Assembly: GCA_016180145.1 (NCBI GenBank)
Contig: JACPBT010000023.1
Location: 1 to 16,860, forward strand
DNA from: Candidatus Woesearchaeota archaeon
Lineage (GTDB): Archaea; Nanobdellota; Nanobdellia; Woesearchaeales; UBA10216
DNA length: 16,860 nt
Direction of reading: 5' to 3'
The notes beneath the pieces were generated by a model that saw nothing but the letters and a program-made list of their open reading frames with translations, made no database searches and was not told where the DNA came from. Within the stretch, counting starts at the first letter, position 1. Each line of letters opens with the position of its first letter. A program made the position numbers and the translations under genes. This document shows positions 6,512-13,055 of this stretch, in pieces.

Positions 6512-6943
6512 ATGAAACGGCCTGTATTAGCCAGAGAGGCTAGGCGGATTTTAAGCAGTGTACAGAAAACACAGAGTTTCTGGCTTTGCACGAATGAAAA
6601 CCTGCGGAGCCTTTCTTCTCTTATTTCTTCTCTCCAGAAAGTCAACGATGATGTCTTCCGCTATCATGTTAACAGGGAGAAGAATGACTTTGAGAGGTGG
6701 ATTCGCGAGATTGTGAAGGATAAGGAGCTGGCAAGGGAGATTGCCCGTGTAAAGACCAAGGAGACTCTCATAAGGAAGATTTCTGAGCGTGTGAGCGAGC
6801 TGAAGGCTGTTCTTAAGCGCCACATTGCAGTTGTGAGGGCTGCTGCGCGCAGGAGAATTGCTAAGGGCAGGAGAGGAAAGCGTGTTTCCGGGAGAAAGGC
6901 TCCTGCGAAAAGAAAACAAAAGCGTAGTGGGAGAAGGCGATAG
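6512..6943 (+). CDS. DUF5752-like protein with highly basic C-terminal tail
   Basis: A 143-residue protein. Residues about 19-97 match the DUF5752 pattern as I remember it: FWLCTNENLRSL, then LQKVNDDVFRYHVNREKNDFERWI, then a DKELA segment and KTKETLIRKISERV. The function of this family is not established. Residues 112-143 form an extremely basic tail with 18 Lys/Arg in 32 positions, suggesting nucleic-acid or ribosome binding (inference). The frame is open upstream to 6398, but those residues lack family similarity and lie upstream of the predicted transcript start near 6490. ATG at 6512 is therefore chosen; GTG at 6506 is an alternative. It is followed 32 nt later by the L21e gene, which has its own TATA box, placing it in an information-processing block. 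Confidence 0.72.
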   Translation: MKRPVLAREARRILSSVQKTQSFWLCTNENLRSLSSLISSLQKVNDDVFRYHVNREKNDFERWIREIVKDKELAREIARVKTKETLIRKISERVSELKAVLKRHIAVVRAAARRRIAKGRRGKRVSGRKAPAKRKQKRSGRRR

Positions 6944-6945
6944 AT

Positions 6946-6953
6946 TTTTATAA
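6946..6953 (+). promoter_or_regulatory. TATA box of the L21e-rpo4 operon
   Basis: The sequence ttttataa is centred 26-27 nt before the L21e ATG at 6976 and begins right after the stop codon of the upstream gene. It predicts a leaderless transcript for L21e and rpo4. Confidence 0.6.
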
Positions 6954-6975
6954 TACCGCCAGATATCTTTTTGTT

Positions 6976-7287
6976 ATGGTTCAGAGGATAGGCGGCAGCA
7001 GGAGAAAAACCCGCAACATTATGTCTGTGCCGGGCAATCTTAAGGGCAAGTTGAGCATCAGCCGGCTTATGGCTGAGTTCTCCGTTGGTGACAGTGTTGC
7101 GCTGAGGGCTGCTCCTGCAGTGCATAAGGGTGTTTACAACAGGCGCTTTCACGGAAGGACTGGAACTGTTGTCAGTGTTTCCGGTAATGCCTGTGGCGTG
7201 AACCTGAATGACAAGGGCGTTGTCAAGCGCCTCATAGTGAATCGTGTTCATTTGGTAAAGGTGGATAATGGAGCCAAAAATAATTAG
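6976..7287 (+). CDS. rpl21e: 50S ribosomal protein L21e
   Basis: A 103-residue archaeal/eukaryotic-type large-subunit ribosomal protein. The N-terminus (MVQRIGGSRRKTRN) is basic and is followed by an SH3-like barrel. The motif VHKGVYNRRFHGRTGTV (about residues 48-64) is the hallmark of L21e, and VNRVHLVKV closes the domain. The length is normal for the family. The gene overlaps the start of rpo4 by 20 nt, so the two are translationally coupled. The L21e-then-rpo4 order is a conserved archaeal arrangement that usually continues with DUF655 and the rRNA dimethyltransferase ksgA. Here neither follows: a convergent gene lies directly after rpo4. Confidence 0.95.
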   Translation: MVQRIGGSRRKTRNIMSVPGNLKGKLSISRLMAEFSVGDSVALRAAPAVHKGVYNRRFHGRTGTVVSVSGNACGVNLNDKGVVKRLIVNRVHLVKVDNGAKNN

Positions 7288-7703
7288 CCAGTCGCCGATT
7301 TCAATGGCTGAGGCGAAGCTTGAGATTGAGCGCATAAGGAAGCGCGGCGAGGAGCCGACTATCCGCATCTCAAAGATGGAGGACTATCTTAATTCCTTTT
7401 CTGTCCTTGCTGAAAGCATGGTTAAGGCTGTTATTGATGCCATCCGCAAGCTTGATGTCCCCAGGCTGAGGGATGAGCATATTATTAAGATTGTTGACCT
7501 TATGCCCCGCTCTGTTGATGAGCTTAATCCGCAAGCTTGATGTCCCCAGGCTGAGGGATGAGCATATTATTAAGATTGTTGACCTTATGCCCCGCTCTGT
7601 TGATGAGCTTAAAATAATAATGCAGGGTTCTGTTGTCACCATCTCCGCAGAGAATATGAAGAAGATTGTTGATGCGGTCAATTCTGCTTCTGAGAAGAAG
7701 TAA
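7268..7703 (+). pseudogene. rpoF: RNA polymerase subunit Rpo4 (RpoF), frame disrupted by tandem duplication
   Basis: Archaeal RNA polymerase subunit F (Rpo4, homologue of eukaryotic Rpb4), which pairs with Rpo7 to form the stalk of the polymerase. Read from ATG at 7268, the frame gives 86 authentic residues (MEPKIISQSP...MPRSVDEL), then NPQA and a TGA at 7538-7540. The cause is a perfect 85-bp tandem duplication (7442-7526 repeated at 7527-7611); 85 is not a multiple of three. Removing one copy restores a 116-residue protein ending SAENMKKIVDAVNSASEKK, a normal length with an intact HRDC-like C-terminal half. The last 30 residues are therefore lost as read. Either the assembly is wrong here, the cell carries a truncated Rpo4, or the duplication is a recent, unstable mutation. 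The gene is coupled to L21e by a 20-nt overlap. Confidence 0.9.
7442..7611 (+). repeat. Perfect 85-bp tandem duplication inside rpo4
   Basis: Two directly adjacent copies, 7442-7526 and 7527-7611, are identical over all 85 positions; one further base matches by chance at the junction. There is no spacer. Each copy covers codons for IRKLDVP through SVDEL. Identity without a single substitution means either very recent origin or an assembly artefact. Confidence 0.95.
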
Positions 7704-7709
7704 GCTGGG

Positions 7710-8208
7710 TTAAGGGACTTCAAAGGAGTAAACCGGGTTAAGGGAATTCGTTTTTATTGACGAAAGTTGGGTAATTACCGTCTGCCTTAATTGTTGAAAT
7801 CGTTCTCTGACCATGTCCGTAAGTTTTGGATGCCTTCTGTAGTGGCGTGCAAGTGCGTAGTTATCGCCGTTATGCTCCATCAGCTGGCTTGGGTCAAAAC
7901 TTCCGCTGATGTAGTAGCTGGGGTTTAAGCAGTTTTTATCTGCAATTTTTGATGAGATATCATCACATAACCCCCTGAGGTCCAACTTCAAGAGATGGGA
8001 AAGCCATTCTTACGAGTGTGCTGTCATCCAGAACAAGGACATGAGCAAATGTGTAGCCAATAGAGCCAGAAGTTACACCTCCCCGTGCAGACTGGGTGAT
8101 ACCGTAATTCTGTGGAAAATATTCAGACGTCAATACTACTCCTTTAAATTGGTGTAAATCAGGAATTAGGTATTTGCTGACTCTGGTTTCCAGAGTGCGT
8201 TGCGCCAT
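7710..8208 (-). pseudogene. Unrecognised gene, probably one frame split by a single-base shift
   Basis: Two consecutive minus-strand frames overlap: 8208-7963 (81 residues, MAQRTLETRV...VGPQGVM) and a second frame to 7710 (LCDDISSKIADKNC...NPVYSFEVP) whose only possible start is TTG at 7991. Their junction contains a run of five G on the coding strand (plus-strand C5, 7971-7975). Dropping one G joins them smoothly as ...SLEVGPQGLCDDISSKI..., giving one protein of about 165 residues. A TATA-like sequence (8231-8240) is centred about 27 nt before the ATG at 8208. I do not recognise the family; the protein is soluble, with no membrane segment, and has a His/Arg-rich patch ARHYRRHP. It converges with rpo4, 6 nt apart. 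It may be a sequencing error, a recent pseudogene or two overlapping genes. Confidence 0.5.
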
Positions 8209-8230
8209 GAAACATGGTAGATATCATTTG

Positions 8231-8240
8231 TTTAAAAATT
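8231..8240 (-). promoter_or_regulatory. TATA-like box of the 8208 gene
   Basis: On the minus strand this reads AATTTTTAAA, centred about 27 nt before the ATG at 8208, fitting the leaderless spacing seen elsewhere in the window. Confidence 0.45.
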
Positions 8241-8318
8241 TTATTATGCGTTTGTTGGTAAACTAATAGTAAAACGCAGTAGTTACAGCAAAGAGTTTCA
8301 ACTTAACCTGCCATTGCC

Positions 8319-9104
8319 TTATCCCACCACTCCTCCTGCGATTCTTTGGGCGAGTGTTGTCAGTATGAATCCGAGTGTCATCATTATGAGCGAGTGTTTC
8401 AGCCCTGACGTCAAGTCACGGTGCGCTTCAAGGTTTATGCCTCCTGATGCCTGGTTTGAGAGTGTCAGCCCTGTTTCCCCCCCTCCTATGTTTGACATGT
8501 AGGGTATGAGCAGGTTTTGTATAAGCACCATTATGCCAAGGAATACGAAGAAGATGATGTAGCTTTGCATGACCTGTGCGTGTATGTTTGCCTTTCTTTC
8601 TTCTTTTATTTTCTTTATCTGTATCAGTGAGTCTGTTATTGATATTAAGACATCCTCTATGTTGCCTCCTGCCTGCTCTGACTGTATCATTGTTGCTATT
8701 GCCCTTCTTATGACCGGGTTTTCGGTTTCTTTGCCGAAGTTGTAGAATGCCTTGTGGAATGGTATTGACCATTCAAGCTGGTTTGAGAGCTTTTTGACGT
8801 GTGGTGTCAGTGCCCCGTAGTCTGTGTCTGCTACCTGAATTACCGCCTGCGCTGCGGGCATTCCTGACTTTATAGCTCCTGTGAGGTTTCTTACGAAGTC
8901 TGGGAATCTTGACTCAAGCTCCTTCTGGCGCCGGTTTTCTGCGAATACGTCAAGCCAGAAAGGGAGCCATGCTATGGTAAGCGCTATGGCAAGCACAGGC
9001 ACGAATACCACGCTCTTTTTCAGCATGGTAATGTCCAGTATGATTATGGCAACGCCTGCTGCCAGAAACATTTGCGCTTTTCTGCTTAACCTGAACTTTA
9101 CCAT
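8319..9104 (-). CDS. Type II/IV secretion system F-family membrane protein (TadC/FlaJ-like)
   Basis: A 261-residue inner (cytoplasmic) membrane platform protein of a pilus or secretion machine. Two N-terminal helices (about residues 12-28 and 32-50) precede the cytoplasmic T2SSF domain (about 67-175). That domain shows FPDFVRNLTGAIKSGMPAAQAV, the family-typical 'few-gene, then glycine' turn, and SEQAGGNIEDVLISI. Two C-terminal helices follow (about 178-200 and 236-256). In the family this domain couples to the GspE/FlaI ATPase and drives fibre assembly. The start is ATG at 9104, with an AT-rich element at 9131-9140 about 31 nt upstream. It faces the same way as the secretion genes upstream but is cut off from them by the AlaX/PIN/RHH block, so it needs its own promoter. 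Confidence 0.87.
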   Translation of the reverse strand: MVKFRLSRKAQMFLAAGVAIIILDITMLKKSVVFVPVLAIALTIAWLPFWLDVFAENRRQKELESRFPDFVRNLTGAIKSGMPAAQAVIQVADTDYGALTPHVKKLSNQLEWSIPFHKAFYNFGKETENPVIRRAIATMIQSEQAGGNIEDVLISITDSLIQIKKIKEERKANIHAQVMQSYIIFFVFLGIMVLIQNLLIPYMSNIGGGETGLTLSNQASGGINLEAHRDLTSGLKHSLIMMTLGFILTTLAQRIAGGVVG

Positions 9105-9173
9105 TTTGCTGTCTTTCCTGTTTATTCATTCATTTAATTAGTTTTCTATGCGGGAAGGGCATTAAGCGGTAAA

Positions 9174-9182
9174 TTATTTATA
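9174..9182 (+). promoter_or_regulatory. TATA box of alaX
   Basis: The sequence ttatttata is centred about 27-28 nt before the ATG at 9206. Another ATG at 9201 is out of frame. The spacing predicts leaderless translation from 9206. Confidence 0.5.
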
Positions 9183-9205
9183 GTCGCTGTTGGTATAGTC
9201 ATGTT

Positions 9206-9910
9206 ATGTCCCATGCGGTTTTTCTTGAGGATTGCTATGTAAAGGAGCTTGATGCTGTGGTTGTCAGCGTTGACGGGGTGAAAGTGGGGCTTGACAGGGG
9301 CATTTTCTGCTATCAGGGCGGCGGGCAGCCTTCTGACAGGGGTGTGATTCACTGCAATGGCTCTGTTTACAATGTGGTTGATGTCAGGAAAGATGGTGCA
9401 GGAATTATCAGTTTTGTTGACAGGGAAGGTTTAAAACAGGGCGACCTGGTGCATTGTGTTCTTGACTGGGAGAGGCGTTATGCGCTTATGAGGGGGCATA
9501 CTGCCATGCACGTTCTTTCTGCGATTGTTCACAGGACTACAGGCGCGTTGATTACCGGCGGCCAGATTGAGATTGGCGGCTGCCGCATTGACTTCAGCCT
9601 TGAGGATTTTGACAGGGAGAAGGTTGCTGCATATGTAAAGGAAGCCAATGATGCAATCAGCAGGAATATGCCTGTGAGAATGTATTTTATGGCGCGTGAG
9701 GAGGCGCTGAAGGTTCCCGGCATGGTGAAGCTTGCCAATGCCGTTCCTCCTGATGTTTCCGAGCTGAGGATTGTTGAGATTGGGGACGTTGACAGGCAGG
9801 CTGATGGCGGCACTCATGTTGCGAACACTTCTGAAGTTGGCCGCATTGAAATCGTTAAAATAGAAAATAAGGGAAAAAGCAACAGGCGCATTTATTTCAG
9901 GCTGGTTTAG
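9206..9910 (+). CDS. alaX: Free-standing alanyl-tRNA editing protein AlaX
   Basis: A 234-residue trans-editing enzyme that hydrolyses mischarged Ser- or Gly-tRNA-Ala in the cytoplasm. An N-terminal barrel (about 1-90), resembling the domain that links to editing in AlaRS, contains GGGQPSDRG (38-46). The editing domain has the first metal pair in HTAMHVL (His98 and His102) and the second site in QADGGTHVANTSEVG, with His204. The family metal site usually has a cysteine four residues before the last histidine; here that position is Asp200. Length and domain layout correspond to the medium AlaX type (AlaX-M). It is transcribed opposite to the secretion genes on both sides. It is functionally related to translation quality control, not to the secretion locus. 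Confidence 0.93.
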   Translation: MSHAVFLEDCYVKELDAVVVSVDGVKVGLDRGIFCYQGGGQPSDRGVIHCNGSVYNVVDVRKDGAGIISFVDREGLKQGDLVHCVLDWERRYALMRGHTAMHVLSAIVHRTTGALITGGQIEIGGCRIDFSLEDFDREKVAAYVKEANDAISRNMPVRMYFMAREEALKVPGMVKLANAVPPDVSELRIVEIGDVDRQADGGTHVANTSEVGRIEIVKIENKGKSNRRIYFRLV

Positions 9911-9913
9911 TAA

Positions 9914-9922
9914 ACTATAATA
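9914..9922 (+). promoter_or_regulatory. TATA-like box of the PIN-domain gene
   Basis: The sequence actataata lies just after the alaX stop codon and is centred about 28 nt before the ATG at 9946. The PIN gene therefore probably has its own leaderless transcript instead of depending on alaX. Confidence 0.45.
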
Positions 9923-9945
9923 ATGTGCAATAAAGCTGTGCATTC

Positions 9946-10353
9946 ATGGCAGAGGACTTTTATTTGGATACTTCCATATGGCTGGATTTCCATGAAAACA
10001 GGGGTAGAAACGGGGAGTTGGCTTTAAGGCTCATTTTTAAGATTTTGAAGGAGAATCTGAAAATTGCTTACTCTGATTTGCATATAAAAGAGCTGAAGGT
10101 TTTGGGCTACAGCAAAGGCGAAATTGAATCCTTTTTTGCAATAGCTAAACCGGCTAATATAATACGAGTGCATATTTATAAGGAGCAGAATTGGGAAGCC
10201 AGGAGTGTTTCTAAGCAAAGAGATGTCCCTGTAGGGGATGCTTTGCACGCTATCATATGCAGGGATAATTTTCTTCAGTTTGTCTCAAGGGACACTGATT
10301 TTGAGAAACTGAAAGATATTGTTGAGGCTAAAAAGCCTGAAGATTTTATTTGA
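9946..10353 (+). CDS. PIN-domain ribonuclease, VapC-like toxin
   Basis: A 135-residue PIN-fold endoribonuclease. The conserved acidic residues of the Mg-dependent active site are all visible: Asp8 in FYLDTSIWLDF, a Glu at about residue 49 in HIKEL, Asp98 in VGDALHA and Asp116/Asp118 in SRDTDFEKL. The length is normal for VapC toxins, which cleave tRNA or rRNA. It is therefore expected to be active. Unusually, no antitoxin gene lies in front of it. Instead a ribbon-helix-helix gene on the opposite strand ends inside it, with the two coding ends overlapping by 8 nt (10346-10353). That gene is the likely antitoxin. Confidence 0.88.
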   Translation: MAEDFYLDTSIWLDFHENRGRNGELALRLIFKILKENLKIAYSDLHIKELKVLGYSKGEIESFFAIAKPANIIRVHIYKEQNWEARSVSKQRDVPVGDALHAIICRDNFLQFVSRDTDFEKLKDIVEAKKPEDFI

Positions 10354-10600
10354 GTTCTTTTTCAAGTTCGTTGAATGCTTTTTCTCTGGCTTTATGCAGC
10401 ATTTCGTCAGTCGTTTTTCTTTTTGATGCGCCGTGCATTAGCTTCACTTTTCTAAGCAGTTCTTCATCTTCCAGTTCTTTTATTTTGTCCCTTATCGCTT
10501 CACGGATGAATTCTGTTTTAGTTGAATACCTGTGTTTTTTCATTGTCCTTTCTATATCTTCAAGAAATTCGCCATCCATCTTAAGGCTGACCGCTTCCAT
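10346..10600 (-). CDS. Ribbon-helix-helix protein, likely antitoxin of the PIN gene
   Basis: An 84-residue protein with a CopG/Arc-type N-terminus. A beta-strand (AVSLKMDGEFL, residues 3-13) is followed by two helices containing STKTEFIREAIRDKIKELE (26-44); this fold dimerises and binds operator DNA. The rest is a charged helical tail (residues 45-84) of the kind antitoxins use to wrap their toxin. Its 3' end overlaps the PIN gene tail-to-tail by 8 nt. A palindromic AT box (10625-10636) lies about 30 nt before the ATG at 10600, giving a leader of a few nucleotides, and could be both TATA box and operator. The pairing with the PIN protein is inferred from adjacency and from the common RHH-PIN partnership. 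Confidence 0.83.
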   Translation of the reverse strand: MEAVSLKMDGEFLEDIERTMKKHRYSTKTEFIREAIRDKIKELEDEELLRKVKLMHGASKRKTTDEMLHKAREKAFNELEKELK

Positions 10601-10624
10601 AGTATAACTTAGTAATACGAAGTG

Positions 10625-10636
10625 ATATTTAAATAT
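10625..10636 (-). promoter_or_regulatory. Palindromic TATA/operator element of the RHH gene
   Basis: ATATTTAAATAT is a perfect 12-bp palindrome centred about 30 nt before the ATG at 10600. It can serve as a TATA box. Its symmetry also fits binding by the dimeric RHH protein encoded just downstream, which would mean autorepression (inference). Confidence 0.45.
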
Positions 10637-10650
10637 TTCGGCAAAGGTTT

Positions 10651-12828
10651 CTACACTTCCGGCTGTGTGAACTGGATGAATAGTAGGAATGCTATGTTCA
10701 GCACGGGTATTGCAACGTATGCCCCAAGCGCCATTACGACTCCAACTCCGAGCCCGCCGAGCGTGCCTCCGAGGAGGTTTACCATTGCCATTGCTGCCAC
10801 GAAGAATAATGGCGCGGCTATCAGCACGCCTGTGTATATGTCTGAGTAGGTGCTTACTGTTTCGTTGTATCTTTGCCGTTCAAGCTTGTATGTGAGTGCT
10901 GCTTCGTCTGCCTGCTGCCTGAGGTAGCTTACGAGGTCTCCTCCGGTTTCTATAGTGCTTGTCATTCCTTCAAGGAATTTTTTGAATGGGATGCTGGGCG
11001 TTATTGCGGCTACTGCTTTTATTGCGGTGAGGAGGTCGTAGCCGAATATGTCTATGAAGTCCACTATTTTTTTTACCTCCACCCCGACTTCGTCGTATTC
11101 GCCTGAGATTGCAACAAGCTCAAACATTCTTGCCGGCGGCACTCCTGATGTTGCCACAGCGCTCATGTGGTTTATTGCAAATGGCAGGTTGGTTGTTGTG
11201 CGCCTTCTTCTGTCTCTTATTTTCATTGAGGGATAGAGGTAGAATATTGTTCCGGACATTATTCCTGCAACTCCAGAGAATATTACGCTTCTGAGGAGTA
11301 TCTGGTAGAGGGGGTAGTTTAGTATAAAGAAAAGTATCAGCATAAGGAAGAATGTTGCTGCTGTGAGCGACAATGTCACAAGCACCATGATGTTAACGTA
11401 TGTGTTTGAAAGGACTTTTACGTTTGCTGCCCGCAGCGCATTGTATAAGTATTCAAAGAATGCGGGGAAGTTGTTTACGAGGAACAGGCTTATTTTTCTT
11501 ACTGTTATATTTGCTATCAGCCCGAGTGAGCTTCCCTGGTATACTTCTTTCTTTTCTGCTTCAAGCAGCCTTTTTATGCGCTTTGCTTCCTGAACGAGGA
11601 GTGTAGTGTCAAATCCTGATAGGTGTTCCTGCTGGTAGAGTTTCTTTCTCATTTCCTTGAGTCGTTTTACATGGAGCGGGACGCTTGTTTCTCCGCTGAG
11701 TATTGGCTCCTGCTTTTTCCTGAACATGCTGTTGACAAATTCGTAAAGAAGCCTCTTTGGCGAAAACCATCCGAATGCCACGCCAGCTCCTTCCGATGCC
11801 ATTTTTGTTTCATGTTTTGTCTGTGTGGAGAGTTTTTCCATTGAGATTATGTCCTCTACGAATATCGCCTGCTTTTTCCTGCTCAGGAGCATTTTCAGGC
11901 GTTCTGTAATGTTTAGTTCGTGCTTCTTTTCTTTCGCTTTTGGCTTTGGCTGCGTTTTTTCAAGCACAGGCGAGAAGTTGACGTATTCTGTTGCTCTGGT
12001 TTTCTGCATTTCAGCTTTTGCAGTTTCGGTTTTCGCTGTTGTTTTTATCCTGAGTGTGAAGTGCATTTCCCGGGATGCCTTTGCTGCAAGCGCTGCTGCG
12101 GCTTTAGGCAGGCTGGCGAGCCTTTTTATGATTCCTGCAGGATTCAGTTTCACATGGATTGAGGGGAATTTCAGCTTTGCTCTGTGTTTTTGTGTTTCCG
12201 CATGCGTTTCCTGCGCCTTTATCTGGGCAGTTTCCTGTTTCTGTATTAGTTTTGCATGTTGCTGCTCAATTTCTGCTCTTTTCTCTCTTGCTGCCTGCTC
12301 TGCTTCTGTTATTTCTCGGCTTATCTGTTCAAGTGTCGGTGTTTTCAGCTCTCTCTTTTGCGTTGGCTTTGCATCTATGCCTGCTTCTGCGTGGCGCTGC
12401 CTTAACAGTTCCTTCAGCGTGATGAGTTCGCTGTCTATGTTGAATACTTCCTCCCTTTTTGGAGGGGTTTGTGCAGTTTCTTCGGGGATTTTATGGACTG
12501 CCTCTTTGGGAAGCTCTGGCCTGAGGTAGTTTGTGTCGTAGTACACCCTGTTGAATATCTGGGAGATTGCGAATTCTATTTTTCTGAGAAGCGCGTATTG
12601 GTATGAGTTATAGTAGCTTATCAGTTCTTTTTTTGTTTTGCCTTTCAGTATGCTGTCAAGCCGCTGCTTGTATTCTGAATATGTCAGGTGCCTGTTTTTG
12701 TAGTCTCTTTCAATCTTTTCCGCTGATTTCAGAATGCTCTGCTTGTAGCGCTCGTAAACGCCAAGTTCGCTGTGCAGCTCTTCCATTTCTGACAGCAGCT
12801 GCTCGGCATTCATGTGGGCGGGCTTCAC
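10651..12828 (-). CDS. Large T2SSF/FlaJ-like membrane protein with long coiled-coil N-terminus
   Basis: A 725-residue pilus/secretion platform protein. Residues 1-470 are cytoplasmic, with no membrane span. They include a helical start (1-100), an Ala/Glu/Lys/Gln-rich coiled-coil stretch (about 165-220) and an Ala- and Lys-rich linker up to about 345. The membrane part has helices at about 477-503 and 508-532. The T2SSF cytoplasmic domain follows (about 545-655: FAINHMSAVATSGVPPARMF, then FLEGMTSTIETGGDL). Two last helices lie at about 663-687 and 692-720. The domain itself is typical of FlaJ/TadB partners of the FlaI/GspE ATPase; the 470-residue extension is not. The gene starts with GTG at 12828, overlapping the preceding stop as GTGA; ATG at 12813 is an alternative. 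It is the third gene of the ATPase operon. Confidence 0.9.
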   Translation of the reverse strand: MKPAHMNAEQLLSEMEELHSELGVYERYKQSILKSAEKIERDYKNRHLTYSEYKQRLDSILKGKTKKELISYYNSYQYALLRKIEFAISQIFNRVYYDTNYLRPELPKEAVHKIPEETAQTPPKREEVFNIDSELITLKELLRQRHAEAGIDAKPTQKRELKTPTLEQISREITEAEQAAREKRAEIEQQHAKLIQKQETAQIKAQETHAETQKHRAKLKFPSIHVKLNPAGIIKRLASLPKAAAALAAKASREMHFTLRIKTTAKTETAKAEMQKTRATEYVNFSPVLEKTQPKPKAKEKKHELNITERLKMLLSRKKQAIFVEDIISMEKLSTQTKHETKMASEGAGVAFGWFSPKRLLYEFVNSMFRKKQEPILSGETSVPLHVKRLKEMRKKLYQQEHLSGFDTTLLVQEAKRIKRLLEAEKKEVYQGSSLGLIANITVRKISLFLVNNFPAFFEYLYNALRAANVKVLSNTYVNIMVLVTLSLTAATFFLMLILFFILNYPLYQILLRSVIFSGVAGIMSGTIFYLYPSMKIRDRRRRTTTNLPFAINHMSAVATSGVPPARMFELVAISGEYDEVGVEVKKIVDFIDIFGYDLLTAIKAVAAITPSIPFKKFLEGMTSTIETGGDLVSYLRQQADEAALTYKLERQRYNETVSTYSDIYTGVLIAAPLFFVAAMAMVNLLGGTLGGLGVGVVMALGAYVAIPVLNIAFLLFIQFTQPEV

Positions 12829-13055
12829 TGCGTCTCGCCCTCTTCCTGTATTGGCATGGTTTCACGCTGAAGCTTTTTCACGGTTTTTTTAAGCTCTATC
12901 AGCTGCCTTAGTATTTGCTCCCGTGCAACCTTCATTTCCTGCTGCATTGCCCTGGCGCCGCTTTCATCTTTCGGCGCGGATGTTGCATAGGTTTCGTAAA
13001 GCGCTGCAAGTGACTTGACTTTGTATATGCCTTCTGCTATTGGCTGCGTGTTCAA
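12825..13055 (-). CDS. 76-residue coiled-coil protein of the secretion operon
   Basis: A small soluble protein with a long, highly charged helix (about residues 35-66: MQQEMKVAREQ, then LRQLIELKKTVKKLQR) that should form a coiled coil. It belongs to no family I recognise. The only start that covers the frame is TTG at 13055, which overlaps the ATPase stop as TTGA; the next Met is residue 37. Its own stop overlaps the following GTG start as GTGA. Such tight overlaps on both sides imply translational coupling and fixed stoichiometry with the ATPase and the large T2SSF protein. A role as an adaptor between them is plausible but inferred only from position. Confidence 0.68.
   Translation of the reverse strand: MNTQPIAEGIYKVKSLAALYETYATSAPKDESGARAMQQEMKVAREQILRQLIELKKTVKKLQRETMPIQEEGETQ

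Noticed and set aside
8248..8277. Loose inverted repeat GCGTTT...AAACGC considered as a terminator or att site
   Set aside because: Only 6 bp of stem with an 18-nt loop; indistinguishable from chance.
5687..8293. Shared 12-mer gttacagcaaag at about 5687 and 8282, considered as insertion-site repeats
   Set aside because: A 12-base match between two places is expected by chance in a window this size, and no terminal inverted repeats or transposase accompany it.
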